From assembly GCA_017303875.1 (NCBI GenBank), contig JAFLBP010000028.1:1-64000 (forward strand): a stretch of DNA of 64,000 nt, written 5' to 3'. Both the position numbers and the translations under genes were made by a program. The stretch is from Chitinophagales bacterium (GTDB taxonomy: Bacteria > Bacteroidota > Bacteroidia > Chitinophagales > Saprospiraceae). Positions 50,809-59,372 of the stretch are shown in pieces (position 1 is the stretch's first letter; the number at the start of each line of letters is the position of its first letter). The notes below the pieces were generated by a model. The model was not told where the DNA came from. It saw only the letters and a list, made by a program, of their open reading frames with translations, and searched no databases.

Positions 50809-51564
50809 ATGCAAATGCGTATTTCAACAACACATGGCGCTTACGAGGTGGATCTCGGTTGCCCCATCGACCTGTCCTTGCCACTTTTAAGCGGTTTGGA
50901 AACCGTCAACTGCTTTTGGGCGCCGGAGGTGGAGTACAGCCCCGTGGTGGCCGGCAATTTTATCGGCGACACACAGCAGGGCGGTTCCGTCAATTTTTTC
51001 AATGTGCGCTTTAACCCGCATGGCAACGGCACGCATACGGAATGCGTAGGCCATATTGCACTGGAACGTTATGTTTTACATCAAAGTTTGCGCGATGCGC
51101 ATTTTTTAGCGCGCCTGGTCAGCCTTTACCCCATGAAACAGGACAATGGCGACCGCGTCATTACCCGCGAACAAATAGAAGGCGTACTGCAAGCCGGTGA
51201 AGTGGATGCGCTGATCATTCGAACCATGCCCAATGACGACTTCAAAAAACGCAGCAATTATTCAGGCAGCAACCCGCCTTATCTGCACCACGAGGCCATC
51301 CGCTACATGGTAGCCTGCGGTATCGAACATTTGCTTGTGGACCTGCCTTCGGTAGACCGGGAAGAAGACGGCGGCGCCTTGCTCGGGCATAAAGCCTTTT
51401 GGCAATACCCTGAAAATGTGCGCATTGGAGCAACCATCACCGAACTGATTTACGCGCCGCAGGAGGTTCGGGACGGCATTTACCTGCTCAACCTCCAAAC
51501 CGCCGCTTTTCAGTTAGATGCCAGTCCTTCGCGACCAGTCATTTATCCCCTGCGTGCTATTTGA
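50809..51564 (+). CDS. Cyclase-family (kynurenine-formamidase-like) hydrolase
   Basis: 251 residues from ATG 50809; an ATG two codons later (50815) is equally possible. The family hallmark is NPHGNGTHTECVGH near residues 69-82, the metal-binding H-x-G-T-H-x-(D/E)...H pattern of the cyclase/KynB superfamily. Further ligands are expected in NPPYLHHEAIRYMVACGI. Members include arylformamidases and other amide or ester hydrolases; substrate unknown. No signal peptide. Neighbouring genes (sugar transporter, 93 bp away on the same strand) give no clear pathway; no other kynurenine gene is seen. Confidence 0.82.
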   Translation: MQMRISTTHGAYEVDLGCPIDLSLPLLSGLETVNCFWAPEVEYSPVVAGNFIGDTQQGGSVNFFNVRFNPHGNGTHTECVGHIALERYVLHQSLRDAHFLARLVSLYPMKQDNGDRVITREQIEGVLQAGEVDALIIRTMPNDDFKKRSNYSGSNPPYLHHEAIRYMVACGIEHLLVDLPSVDREEDGGALLGHKAFWQYPENVRIGATITELIYAPQEVRDGIYLLNLQTAAFQLDASPSRPVIYPLRAI

Positions 51565-51656
51565 GTTGCGCGGCGTCACAATTTCCTGGCAAAGACATAC
51601 AAATCAAAGACACAAAACATAGATTTGCTGCACGAAACGAACGATAACTTACTTTT

Positions 51657-52985
51657 ATGCAGCAAAACAGTACCACGCGCAACACCTACCTTTTGCCTTT
51701 CATTTTGGTGTGCAGCCTCTTTTTTCTTTGGGGCATTGCCAACAGCCTGAATGGCTCTTTGATCCGCCATTTTCAGTTTGCGCTCGATTTGAAGCGCTGG
51801 CAGGCGGGTATTGTAGACTCCGCTTTTTACTTCGGCTATTTTGTAATGGCCATTCCCGCAGGCATTTTTATGCGCAAATGGGGCTACAAACGCGGTATTC
51901 TGGCCGGTTTATTGCTCTATGCGGCCGGTGCGCTGCTGTTTTATCCGGCGGCTAATATTCGTGCTTTTGCTTTTTTCCTGTTCGCTTTGTTCACCATTGC
52001 CAGCGGATTAGCCTTTTTGGAAACGGCGGCTAATTTATACGTGACGGTGCTGGGCGATAAATCCAGGGCCGCTTTTCGCATCAATTTCGCGCAGTCGTTC
52101 AATGGCTTGAGTATCATTATCGGGCCGATTATTGGCAGCCTGTTCATTTTTGCAAAAGAGTCCTACACGCCGGAGCGTCTGGCGAGCATGACGCCGGAGG
52201 CCATTGAGCAGGTGCGGATGGAAGAAGCGCTTTCTGTGCAGGGGCCTTATCTCGCGGTAGCTTTTGCTGTGCTGGCGGTGGCGTTGTTGTTCTGGCTGAC
52301 CAAAATGCCGGAAGTGGGCCGCGATGAAGAGGCGGCCGAGGGCAAGGTTTCTTTTTTTGATTTATTCAAAAACCGCAATTTAATGCTTGGGGTGCTGGCG
52401 CAATTTGCCAATGTGGGCGCCCAGGCAACCCTTTGGGGTTATTTTGTGGATTTTAAAATGGATTTGTCGGCAGAAACGCACTTTGGGCCGGCACTGGCAT
52501 ACGCTGAATTTATCCGCGGCCTTGCGGGCGACACGGCGAACATCACGCCCGAACAAATTGCCGGTTTTCACGCCTCTTTTGCATTGGTTTTATTCCTGAT
52601 CGGGCGCCTGCTGGGCACCTTCCTGATGAATTTTATGAAACCACGCACCGTTATGGCGGCCTATACGGCGCTGGCGGTTTCGCTGGCGGCATTTGCGTTT
52701 GTCAGTGGCGGCCTGACGGCAGTTTTGTGCATTATGGGGCTGTATTTCTGCCAGAGTATCATGTTCCCGACCATTTTTGCATTGGCCACGCAAGGCTTGC
52801 CGCCAGCAGAAAGCAAACTGGCTTCCTCCTTGGTTATTATGGCAATTGTCGGAGGGGCCGTGTTGCCACCCATTGCCGGTTTGCTGTCTAATTCAGGCGG
52901 CATGAAAATGGCCTTGGCAGTGCCCTTGTTCTGTTTTGCCTACGTTCTACTCTACGTTGTAACCAGCAAACAGTCTCATCAGTGA
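51657..52985 (+). CDS. Sugar MFS transporter, FucP/GluP type
   Basis: 442 residues with about twelve hydrophobic helices. It shows the fucose/glucose-galactose permease pattern: FFLWGIANSLNGSLIRHFQ (residues 22-40), FYFGYFVMAIPAGIFMRKWGYKRGI (near 57-81), GLAFLETAANLYVTVLG (near 118-134), and NFAQSFNGLSIIIGPIIG. It imports a monosaccharide such as L-fucose, glucose, galactose or N-acetylglucosamine with protons. The substrate cannot be read from sequence, and no sugar enzyme flanks it. A 578-bp repeat island follows, rich in palindromes. Confidence 0.88.
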   Translation: MQQNSTTRNTYLLPFILVCSLFFLWGIANSLNGSLIRHFQFALDLKRWQAGIVDSAFYFGYFVMAIPAGIFMRKWGYKRGILAGLLLYAAGALLFYPAANIRAFAFFLFALFTIASGLAFLETAANLYVTVLGDKSRAAFRINFAQSFNGLSIIIGPIIGSLFIFAKESYTPERLASMTPEAIEQVRMEEALSVQGPYLAVAFAVLAVALLFWLTKMPEVGRDEEAAEGKVSFFDLFKNRNLMLGVLAQFANVGAQATLWGYFVDFKMDLSAETHFGPALAYAEFIRGLAGDTANITPEQIAGFHASFALVLFLIGRLLGTFLMNFMKPRTVMAAYTALAVSLAAFAFVSGGLTAVLCIMGLYFCQSIMFPTIFALATQGLPPAESKLASSLVIMAIVGGAVLPPIAGLLSNSGGMKMALAVPLFCFAYVLLYVVTSKQSHQ

Positions 52986-53100
52986 ACAGTTATCAGTCAA
53001 CAGTGGGCAGGGAAGTTGTTATGCTGGGCGAAGGGAAGTATCCGGCCGGGAGTATTCAGTACCACCTCGCCGGATGCTTCGCTAATAACGAGCCACAATT
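52977..53100. repeat. Hairpin element related to 35831-36041
   Basis: Shares CAGTGAACAGTTATCAGTCAACAGT and TTGTTATGCTGGGCGAAGGG with the element after the SGNH gene; GTATCCGGCCGG and a partial inverse (CGCCGGATGCTTCGC) form the inner stem. Decayed compared with the other copy. It overlaps the last codons of the sugar transporter gene. Confidence 0.65.
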
Positions 53101-53180
53101 CCAGTATTGAGCTTAATGCCTGAAAATCAATTAATTTTGAGGCGAATGTAAATTCTGTTTGGTTGAAAACCCTGAAGGAT

Positions 53181-53302
53181 AATTTCCCGCAGAATACGCA
53201 GATTGACGCGCAGAATACGCAGATCTTTTACGCTTGACTACTCAGATAACATAAAAAAATCTGCGCGAGCTGCGCGTCAATCTGCGAATTCTGCGGGAAA
53301 TT
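53181..53302. repeat. 44-bp imperfect inverted repeat
   Basis: Left arm 53181-53224 (starts AATTTCCCGCAGAATACGCA) pairs with 53259-53302 at about 39 of 44 positions. The arms themselves contain an internal repeat (CGCAGAATACGCAGAT). The loop is 34 bp. No gene overlaps it. Confidence 0.8.
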
Positions 53303-53315
53303 GATTTTAAGAGCT

Positions 53316-53345
53316 TGTTCGGAAATCCATCAATCGGCTACAAGC
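53316..53345. repeat. Partial copy of the GTTCGGAAATCCATC element
   Basis: TGTTCGGAAATCCATCAATC and the ten bases after it match 58355-58384 with one difference. Only the left end of that element is present here. Confidence 0.75.
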
Positions 53346-53404
53346 TCTAAGCGACATGCTCCAATGGTTCATTAGCGGTTCAGTGGCCGAGCCAGCAAGA
53401 CAGC

Positions 53405-53558
53405 ATCCCTGCTCACTGCTGACTGTTGACTGCTCACTGATAACTGATTCCTGAACACTATTGTATCAATAACTGTTAATCGCATAAATCACTGCTCACT
53501 GTTGACTGCTCACTGATAACTGTTGACTGCTCACTGTTGACTGCTCACTGATAACTGA
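53405..53558. repeat. Direct repeats of ACTGTTGACTGCTCACTGATAA type
   Basis: Units close to CTGTTGACTGCTCACTGATA occur at least four times up to the start of the IPP isomerase gene. They match the outer arms of the element at 35831-36041. The last unit ends about 6 bp before the ATG at 53564, so any promoter of the mevalonate pair must lie in or before this repeat island. Confidence 0.75.
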
Positions 53559-53563
53559 AAAAA

Positions 53564-54586
53564 ATGGCTGAACAAGACCCTAATGCGGTTGCCCGCAAAA
53601 AAGATCATATAGAACTGGCATTTAAAAGCCGGGTAGAAGCTGCTGCGCTCGACGGGCGCTTCTATTATGAGCCGATGCTGGCGCCCCACCCCGACGCACA
53701 GACCTTGCCGATGCTTGATTTTTTGGGCAAATCCTTGCGCGCGCCCCTGTGGGTATCGTCCATGACCGGCGGCACGGCGATGGCCAATGTGATCAACCAC
53801 AACCTGGCGCGGGCTTGCCGGCAATTTGGCATGGGTATGGGCTTGGGCAGTTGCCGGCAGCTGCTGTACAGCGATGAGCATTTACCAGATTTTGATGTGC
53901 GCGATGCAATCGGCCCGGATTTGCCGCTGTTTGCCAACCTTGGTGTGGCACAAGTGGAACAGTTGTTTGAACAGGGGGAGCAAGACAGAATTTTTCATTT
54001 ATTAGAAAAATTACGCGCCGACGGACTCATCATCCACGTCAATCCCTTGCAGGAGGCCATGCAGCCCGAAGGCGATATTTTTAAAACATCCCCTGTAACA
54101 ACCATCCGGCGCACCCTCGAATTACTGGGTCGCACGCCCTTAATTGTCAAAGAAGTCGGGCAGGGCTTCGGGCCGGCGAGTATACGCGCTTTGCTGGAAA
54201 TGCCGCTCAGTGCCGTGGAATTTGCCGCCGGCGGCGGTGTAAATTTTGCCAAATTGGAACTGCTGCGCAGCGACGAGGAAAAACAGGAGGTTTTTGGCCG
54301 CTTGGCTACCGTCGGGCATTCGGCTGCCGAGATGGTTCAATTTGTCAACGAGGCCGTTGCGGCCCTTGGCGAACACTGCCGCGTGGAACAGATCATTATT
54401 TCCGGCGGGGTCAAAGATTTTTTAGACGGCTATTACCTGATACAAAAATCTAATCTGAAAGCGGTTTACGGACAAGCGTCCGGTTTTTTACTACACGCCC
54501 GCGGCGAATATGAGGCATTGGAGCATTACGTAGAAGCCCAATTGCAGGGCCTGCGCCTTGCCTATGCCTACCTCAAAGCCCGATAA
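53564..54586 (+). CDS. fni: Type 2 isopentenyl-diphosphate isomerase
   Basis: 340 residues. FMN-dependent IDI-2 signatures are present: ARKKDHIELAF near residues 10-20, SSMTGGTAMANVINHNLARAC near 64-84, MGLGSCRQLL, HVNPLQEAMQPEGD near 157-170 with the proposed catalytic Gln, and VKEVGQGF near 199. A glycine-rich phosphate loop follows (AAGGGVNFAKLE, IIISGGVKDFLDG). The enzyme interconverts IPP and DMAPP, using reduced FMN, Mg2+ and NAD(P)H. It is 36 bp upstream of class II HMG-CoA reductase, so both serve isoprenoid synthesis through mevalonate. The 5' flank is a repeat island without a clear promoter box. Confidence 0.92.
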   Translation: MAEQDPNAVARKKDHIELAFKSRVEAAALDGRFYYEPMLAPHPDAQTLPMLDFLGKSLRAPLWVSSMTGGTAMANVINHNLARACRQFGMGMGLGSCRQLLYSDEHLPDFDVRDAIGPDLPLFANLGVAQVEQLFEQGEQDRIFHLLEKLRADGLIIHVNPLQEAMQPEGDIFKTSPVTTIRRTLELLGRTPLIVKEVGQGFGPASIRALLEMPLSAVEFAAGGGVNFAKLELLRSDEEKQEVFGRLATVGHSAAEMVQFVNEAVAALGEHCRVEQIIISGGVKDFLDGYYLIQKSNLKAVYGQASGFLLHARGEYEALEHYVEAQLQGLRLAYAYLKAR

Positions 54587-54622
54587 TAAGCAACACCTAA
54601 AGCACTTTACACCTTCTTTCCT

Positions 54623-55951
54623 ATGTCGAAAACAGTATCGGGATACTCCAAGCTGAACAAGCAGCAAAAAATTGAGTGGCTGACGAATAATTTTACCCAA
54701 AACCCCGCCGAAGCAGCACAAGAGCTGGCATCCTGGCAACATATTGACCCGCAGGTACAAAAAGTACTCGATGGGTTTACAGAAAATGCGATTGCCAACT
54801 ATGTGCTGCCCTACAGTGTGGCGCCCAATTTCGTCATCAACGGCAAAACCTACGCTGTGCCTATGGTGATTGAGGAAAGCAGCGTGGTGGCCGCCGCATC
54901 CGCAGCCGCTAAATTCTGGGCCGAACGCGGCGGTTTTCACGTGGAAATACGCGACACCGTCAAACTCGGACAAGTGCATTTCCGCTGGATGGGACAGTCG
55001 GACAAACTCAAAAATATTTTTCCGGAATTAAAAAAAGCGCTGCTCGACGCCAGCCTGCCCCTCACCGAAAACATGCGCAAACGCGGTGGCGGCGTGCGCG
55101 ATATTGAATTGCTCGATTTTACCGCCCAGGAACCGTTTTACTACCAGTTGCGGGCATCTTTTGAAACCTGCGACAGCATGGGCGCCAATTTTATCAATAC
55201 GGTGCTGGAGTGCTTCGCCGATGAATTGGAAACGTTAATTACAGAATATCCCGGCCTTACAGACGCCGAGCGCGACGTGGAGGTCATCATGTCGATTCTT
55301 TCCAACTTTACGCCCGACTGTATCGCACACGCCTGGGTGGAAACGCCCATCGCTTCTTTTGAAGACCTCGCGCGCAGCCAGGGTATGGACGCCCATGCGC
55401 TGGCCGAGCGCTTTGCGGCGGCAGTGCGTATCGCCACCATTGATCCCTATCGGGCGACCACCCACAACAAAGGTATTTTTAATGGCATTGATGCCGTAAT
55501 TCTGGCTACCGGCAATGATTTCAGGGCCGTGGAAGCTTGCGGACATACCTATGCCGCGCGCGACGGACAATACCGAAGCCTGAGCCGCTGTACCATCAAC
55601 AACGGAATGTACCGCTTTGAATTGGAAGTACCCTTTGCCGTGGGTACGGTAGGCGGACTCACCAACCTGCACCCCTTGGTGAAGCGCTCGCTGGAAATTC
55701 TCGGTCACCCCGGCGCCCGCGAACTGATGTGCATTGTGGCAGCCGTAGGGCTGGCGCAAAATTTTGCGGCCGTTCGCTCCCTCATTACCACCGGCATTCA
55801 ACAGGGGCACATGAAAATGCACCTGACCAATATCCTGAACCATTTTTCTGCCAATGAAGAGGAATGCGCAGCCGCGCAACACCATTTCCAGAATCAAACG
55901 GTGAGCTTTAGCGCCGTACGGACGTTTATTGAGGGTATGCGGGAAGCATAA
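54623..55951 (+). CDS. mvaA: Class II hydroxymethylglutaryl-CoA reductase
   Basis: 442 residues. The class II pattern is clear: YAVPMVIEESSVVAAASAAA near residues 78-97 (the catalytic-Glu region), CDSMGANFINTVLE near 183-196, the GTVGGLTNLHP block near 341, ELMCIVAAVGLAQNFAAVRSL near 367, and QGHMKMHL near 394-401 with the catalytic His. Class II enzymes were first studied as degradative, but in Bacteroidota the linkage to an IPP isomerase points to biosynthesis: HMG-CoA to mevalonate using NAD(P)H (inference from the neighbour). Other mevalonate enzymes are not in this window. Convergent with porZ, with a palindrome at the junction. Confidence 0.93.
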   Translation: MSKTVSGYSKLNKQQKIEWLTNNFTQNPAEAAQELASWQHIDPQVQKVLDGFTENAIANYVLPYSVAPNFVINGKTYAVPMVIEESSVVAAASAAAKFWAERGGFHVEIRDTVKLGQVHFRWMGQSDKLKNIFPELKKALLDASLPLTENMRKRGGGVRDIELLDFTAQEPFYYQLRASFETCDSMGANFINTVLECFADELETLITEYPGLTDAERDVEVIMSILSNFTPDCIAHAWVETPIASFEDLARSQGMDAHALAERFAAAVRIATIDPYRATTHNKGIFNGIDAVILATGNDFRAVEACGHTYAARDGQYRSLSRCTINNGMYRFELEVPFAVGTVGGLTNLHPLVKRSLEILGHPGARELMCIVAAVGLAQNFAAVRSLITTGIQQGHMKMHLTNILNHFSANEEECAAAQHHFQNQTVSFSAVRTFIEGMREA

Positions 55952-55960
55952 CTTCCCCTT

Positions 55961-55972
55961 AGAGCATGCTCT
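55961..55972. repeat. Palindrome AGAGCATGCTCT between convergent genes
   Basis: Perfect 12-bp palindrome overlapping the porZ stop by one base. It resembles the tips of the GTTCGG elements (AGAGCATGTTCGG) found elsewhere in the window. Confidence 0.55.
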
Positions 55973-58326
55973 TAATTCAGCACCATCACCTTGGCAATAA
56001 TGGCATCCGGCGAATCAAAATTATTTTCGCTGGTTGCAAAAACGAGGTAAACCCCCGATGCCACGCGGCGGCCGAGGTAGTCGCGCGCGTCCCAGACAGC
56101 CTGCCCGCCCAACGATTTGCCTTCATAAACAAGATTGCCGGCCACATCCGTAATTTTCACATTGGCATCCTGTGCCAGGCCGTAAATCGCGATCGGGCCA
56201 TTGTAATTCGGATAAACCGGATTCGGGTACGCATAAACGCTGCGGCTATTGATTTTGCCCCCTGCGGTAGCTTCGGCGCGCAGGGATACCACGCCGCGTT
56301 CAGTACCGATCCAGGCCTCGCCGGTTTTATCGTCAATGGCAATATCGGTGATGATGTTGTCGAATAAGGGGCTGTTGGTGTTGGTAAAACGCGCTTCCTG
56401 CGTGCGGCCGTCGGGCGACTGTACAAATACGCCGTTGGTCGTTCCAAACCATTTGCGGTTGGCGCCGTCCACCGCGATGCAGCGCACATCTTCGGTTTCC
56501 AGCAGGTAGCCGTTAAAGCCGTCCACATTCACAATGCGGCGGCGACCTGCACAAATTTCAGGATCAAAAACGCTGCTGCCGCACTCAAAAGTCACGACGC
56601 CCTGCTGTGTCCCGACCCAAACATCGCCTTCGCGGTCCACACCGATGCAGCTCACCGTATTGGTCGGCAAAGCGCTGTTGGCCGTCGTAATCTGGCGGTA
56701 GCGGTCGTCGGAAGGGTCGTCAATATCGGCGCCGCTGTCGTATACCAATACACCGCCATTGAAGGCTACCACAAACCATTTATAGCCATTTCGATCCACG
56801 GCTACCTGAAGCAGGTTGTTTTGCGGCGCACCGCTGAAATTGCGGATTTGCCCGTCGGCTTTCAGCACGGCAATAGGCGCCGAAGGCGCATCGTAGTTGC
56901 TGATCCACAGGTTTTTATCTTCGTCGAATGCAAGTCCGCCAATGGCCGTAAGGGCATCGCCGGTAGAACCTGCACTTTGCAGGATGGAGTTGTTTTTATT
57001 GTAAATTTTAGCCGTTGCGCCCGGCGAGTTCATCTCAATCAGTCCGCCCACATAACTGCCGACATAAAACGATTCGCCGTCGGGATGCGGCGCCACACGC
57101 CACATATCGTTGTTGGCATCCTGGGCCTGAAGCTCCGGATTGCTGTCGCCCCAGATACGCGACCATTGTCCCGTGCGGTACATGTACAGCCCGTTTTTGA
57201 TGTAGGGTGCGCTCAGGCCTGAGCCGGGGCCGGGTGTTGCCACATAGACCGTATTATCCGGGCCTACGGCAATATCCGAGGAGCGGTGGTTATAGGGCGA
57301 ATTAAAGCTGAAACGCTCGCAACTATTGGTATTCCGGTTAAAAAGGCGAAACTGGTCGGAATCGTCGGCTATCCAGAAAGTATTGCTACTGCTTTGATCT
57401 TCAATGGTATAAAAAGGTTTTGATGCCTCGCAGGTCCAGTAAATCTGGTCGCGGGCGCCGCTGGGATCAATGTATTCGAGGTAGCCGTCAAAACCGCGTT
57501 TCCAGCCAATGACAAGGCCCTGACCCTCCGCGTTGAGGAAATACACATCGCGGTCGCCGGAGCTGGCGGACTCCACGGGCGGAACACTCATGCCGTCGTA
57601 GCGGAGCAGGTAATTGGCAGCGCCGATATAGAGGTGATCCTTCCAGACTTGCAGTGCGCCGATCTGATCTTTATTCGGGAAAGCGACGCCGAGCTCCACG
57701 CGTTCCCAGTTGTTAAAATCGGCGGGATTGGGGTCGTCAATGTCAATGCGGTACAAGCCTTTTTCCGTGCCCATGTACAGGTTATCCTGAAAAACAGCGG
57801 CGGCACGCACCGCATCGTTTGTAAAAACCGTATAAACCGCTTCGGCGCGTTCCAGATCAAGCTTTACCAACCCGAAGCCGCAGGCTAAGTAGGCATACGG
57901 GCCGTCGAAAGCCACGCTGTATATTTTTTTATCGCCAATCAGGTTGATGTTTTTGCGGATAAAGGGAAGATTGACCACTGAGCCGTCTGTTGTCCGGTAG
58001 AGGTCGATATTGCTGTTGGTGTAGGCCATCACGACCGTCTCCGTTGCGGCGTTGTATCGGATGAGCTGCATGCCCACATCGCTGAGGCCCTCCACGCGGG
58101 AGATGAATTTCGGGCTGCGTTCGGCTTTGTCAAGTTCCAGCATGGCCCATTCCGTGGCAAAATAGACATGCGTATTGCTTTGTGTTACATAAACGGCGCG
58201 TTGCCAGGGCAGGTGCTGGCGCCACTCGCCGATGCGCAGGGGCGGAAAATTGACGGTATCGGTTTGTGCCGAAAGCAAGGCAGGAAAAAGGATCAAAGCG
58301 ACGAAAAAGAGTCGGAGTGCACGCAT
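55972..58326 (-). CDS. porZ: PorZ-like T9SS protein with beta-propellers
   Basis: 784 residues, signal peptide ending LLSAQ. The N-terminal pattern IGEWRQHLPWQRAVYVTQ, then RVEGLSDVGMQLIRYN, MAYTNSNIDLYRTTDGS and AYLACGFGLVKLDLE matches PorZ of the type IX secretion system. Two propellers are expected (about 25-330 and 330-680), made of Y_W-type strands such as WVGTQQGVVTF, WFGTTNGVF and WIGTERGVVSL. A T9SS C-terminal domain closes the protein (YAYPNPVYPNYNGPIAIYGL, DARDYLGRRVASGVYLVF). PorZ helps deliver anionic LPS to the PorU sortase. No other T9SS core gene is nearby. It faces the oxidoreductase gene across a 362-bp gap. Confidence 0.9.
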   Translation of the reverse strand: MRALRLFFVALILFPALLSAQTDTVNFPPLRIGEWRQHLPWQRAVYVTQSNTHVYFATEWAMLELDKAERSPKFISRVEGLSDVGMQLIRYNAATETVVMAYTNSNIDLYRTTDGSVVNLPFIRKNINLIGDKKIYSVAFDGPYAYLACGFGLVKLDLERAEAVYTVFTNDAVRAAAVFQDNLYMGTEKGLYRIDIDDPNPADFNNWERVELGVAFPNKDQIGALQVWKDHLYIGAANYLLRYDGMSVPPVESASSGDRDVYFLNAEGQGLVIGWKRGFDGYLEYIDPSGARDQIYWTCEASKPFYTIEDQSSSNTFWIADDSDQFRLFNRNTNSCERFSFNSPYNHRSSDIAVGPDNTVYVATPGPGSGLSAPYIKNGLYMYRTGQWSRIWGDSNPELQAQDANNDMWRVAPHPDGESFYVGSYVGGLIEMNSPGATAKIYNKNNSILQSAGSTGDALTAIGGLAFDEDKNLWISNYDAPSAPIAVLKADGQIRNFSGAPQNNLLQVAVDRNGYKWFVVAFNGGVLVYDSGADIDDPSDDRYRQITTANSALPTNTVSCIGVDREGDVWVGTQQGVVTFECGSSVFDPEICAGRRRIVNVDGFNGYLLETEDVRCIAVDGANRKWFGTTNGVFVQSPDGRTQEARFTNTNSPLFDNIITDIAIDDKTGEAWIGTERGVVSLRAEATAGGKINSRSVYAYPNPVYPNYNGPIAIYGLAQDANVKITDVAGNLVYEGKSLGGQAVWDARDYLGRRVASGVYLVFATSENNFDSPDAIIAKVMVLN

Positions 58327-58347
58327 CGTGGAAACGGTTTGAATATT

Positions 58348-58512
58348 TAGAGCATGTTCGGAAATCCATCAATCGGCTGCAAGCGGCAAATATCCTGCTG
58401 CACTGCGTTGGTTTTCTTCGTCGTAGCTGCCGGCTACGCCTGTGAAAACCGCCTTGTTCAGCATGTAATTTGCTCGCTTTCGCGCGATCATGAATTCCCG
58501 AACATGCTCTTA
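58348..58512. repeat. MITE-like element with AGAGCATGTTCGG ends
   Basis: Left end (from 58348, TAGAGCATGTTCGGAAAT) pairs with the right end (CCCGAACATGCTCTTAG, to about 58515). Internally it has GTTGGTTTTCTTCGTCGTAG and GCCGGCTACGCCTGTGAAAA, a nested imperfect hairpin. It fills most of the 362-bp gap between porZ and the oxidoreductase gene; no gene is seen in it. Confidence 0.75.
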
Positions 58513-58688
58513 GAGCTATAAAGGTGCAACGAGATCTGGAGAGGTTGCCTGAATTGAGGCGGCTTTCTTGGCTAATGTTGTTCAAATGGCATATTCTGCC
58601 TTTCAGCCCGAGTATCCGACCACTCAATTTTTTGTACTTGAACCATATTTAAATTCGGCAAAAATTTGTCCCGTAAAAACACCAACAC

Positions 58689-59270
58689 ATGCGCAACATA
58701 CTCGTCGTACTCGGTCACCCATCCAATCAATCCCTCAACCACGCCCTTGCTGAAGCCTACGCGGAAGGCGCCCGTTCGGCGGGTCATCAGGTAAAAATGC
58801 TCAAACTCGGCGACTTAAATTTCGACCCCATCCTGCGTGAAGGCTTTCGTCGGGTACAGGAGCTTGAGCCTGATTTGCAGGAAGCCCAGGCCCTGATTCG
58901 CTGGGCCGACCATCTCGTTTTTGTATATCCCAGCTGGTGGGGCAACCTGCCCGCCCTGCTCAAGGGTTTTCTCGACCGCACATTTTTACCCGGCTTTGCC
59001 TTCAAATACAAGGGCAGTGATTCACCCTGGTGGGATCGCCTGCTCAGCGGCAAATCCGGCCGTATTATCCTGACCATGGATTCGCCACGCTTCTACAACT
59101 GGTTGGCTTACGGCGACGCCAATATTAAGGCGATGAAAAATGCGACCCTGCACTACTGCGGCGTAAAACCCGTTAAAACCACCATTTTTGATAAAGTTCG
59201 CTTCGCCAATGCCGAAAAACGGGAAAAATGGCTGGCTGTTTGCCGGAAATTAGGCGCGGCGGGAAAGTGA
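58689..59270 (+). CDS. NAD(P)H-dependent flavin oxidoreductase, flavodoxin-like fold
   Basis: 193 residues. It starts with ILVVLGHPSNQSLNHALAEAY (residues 4-24), the flavin-phosphate loop of NQO1/KefF/MdaB-type quinone reductases, and carries FVYPSWWGNLPALLKGFLDRTFLPGFAF (near 78-105), the second diagnostic segment. It should bind FAD or FMN and reduce quinones or similar electrophiles with NAD(P)H. No signal peptide, so cytoplasmic. No potassium-efflux gene of the KefC type is nearby. It is transcribed alone, with the 3' end followed by a palindrome shared with other convergent junctions. Confidence 0.88.
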   Translation: MRNILVVLGHPSNQSLNHALAEAYAEGARSAGHQVKMLKLGDLNFDPILREGFRRVQELEPDLQEAQALIRWADHLVFVYPSWWGNLPALLKGFLDRTFLPGFAFKYKGSDSPWWDRLLSGKSGRIILTMDSPRFYNWLAYGDANIKAMKNATLHYCGVKPVKTTIFDKVRFANAEKREKWLAVCRKLGAAGK

Positions 59271-59310
59271 GGTGAATGGGGTAATACGCTCAATAAAAAA
59301 GGCAGGGGAA

Positions 59311-59366
59311 TTAGCGCGTATTCGGAAAGTCATGGTCTTAAGAATAACTTCCCGAACACGCGCTAA
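59311..59366. repeat. Inverted repeat TTAGCGCGTATTCGG between convergent genes
   Basis: TTAGCGCGTATTCGGAAAGT (59311-59330) pairs with 59347-59366 at 18 of 20 positions. The TTCGG core and position at a convergent junction link it to the AGAGCATGTTCGG elements. It may stop transcription from both sides. Confidence 0.65.
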
Positions 59367-59372
59367 GAGGCT

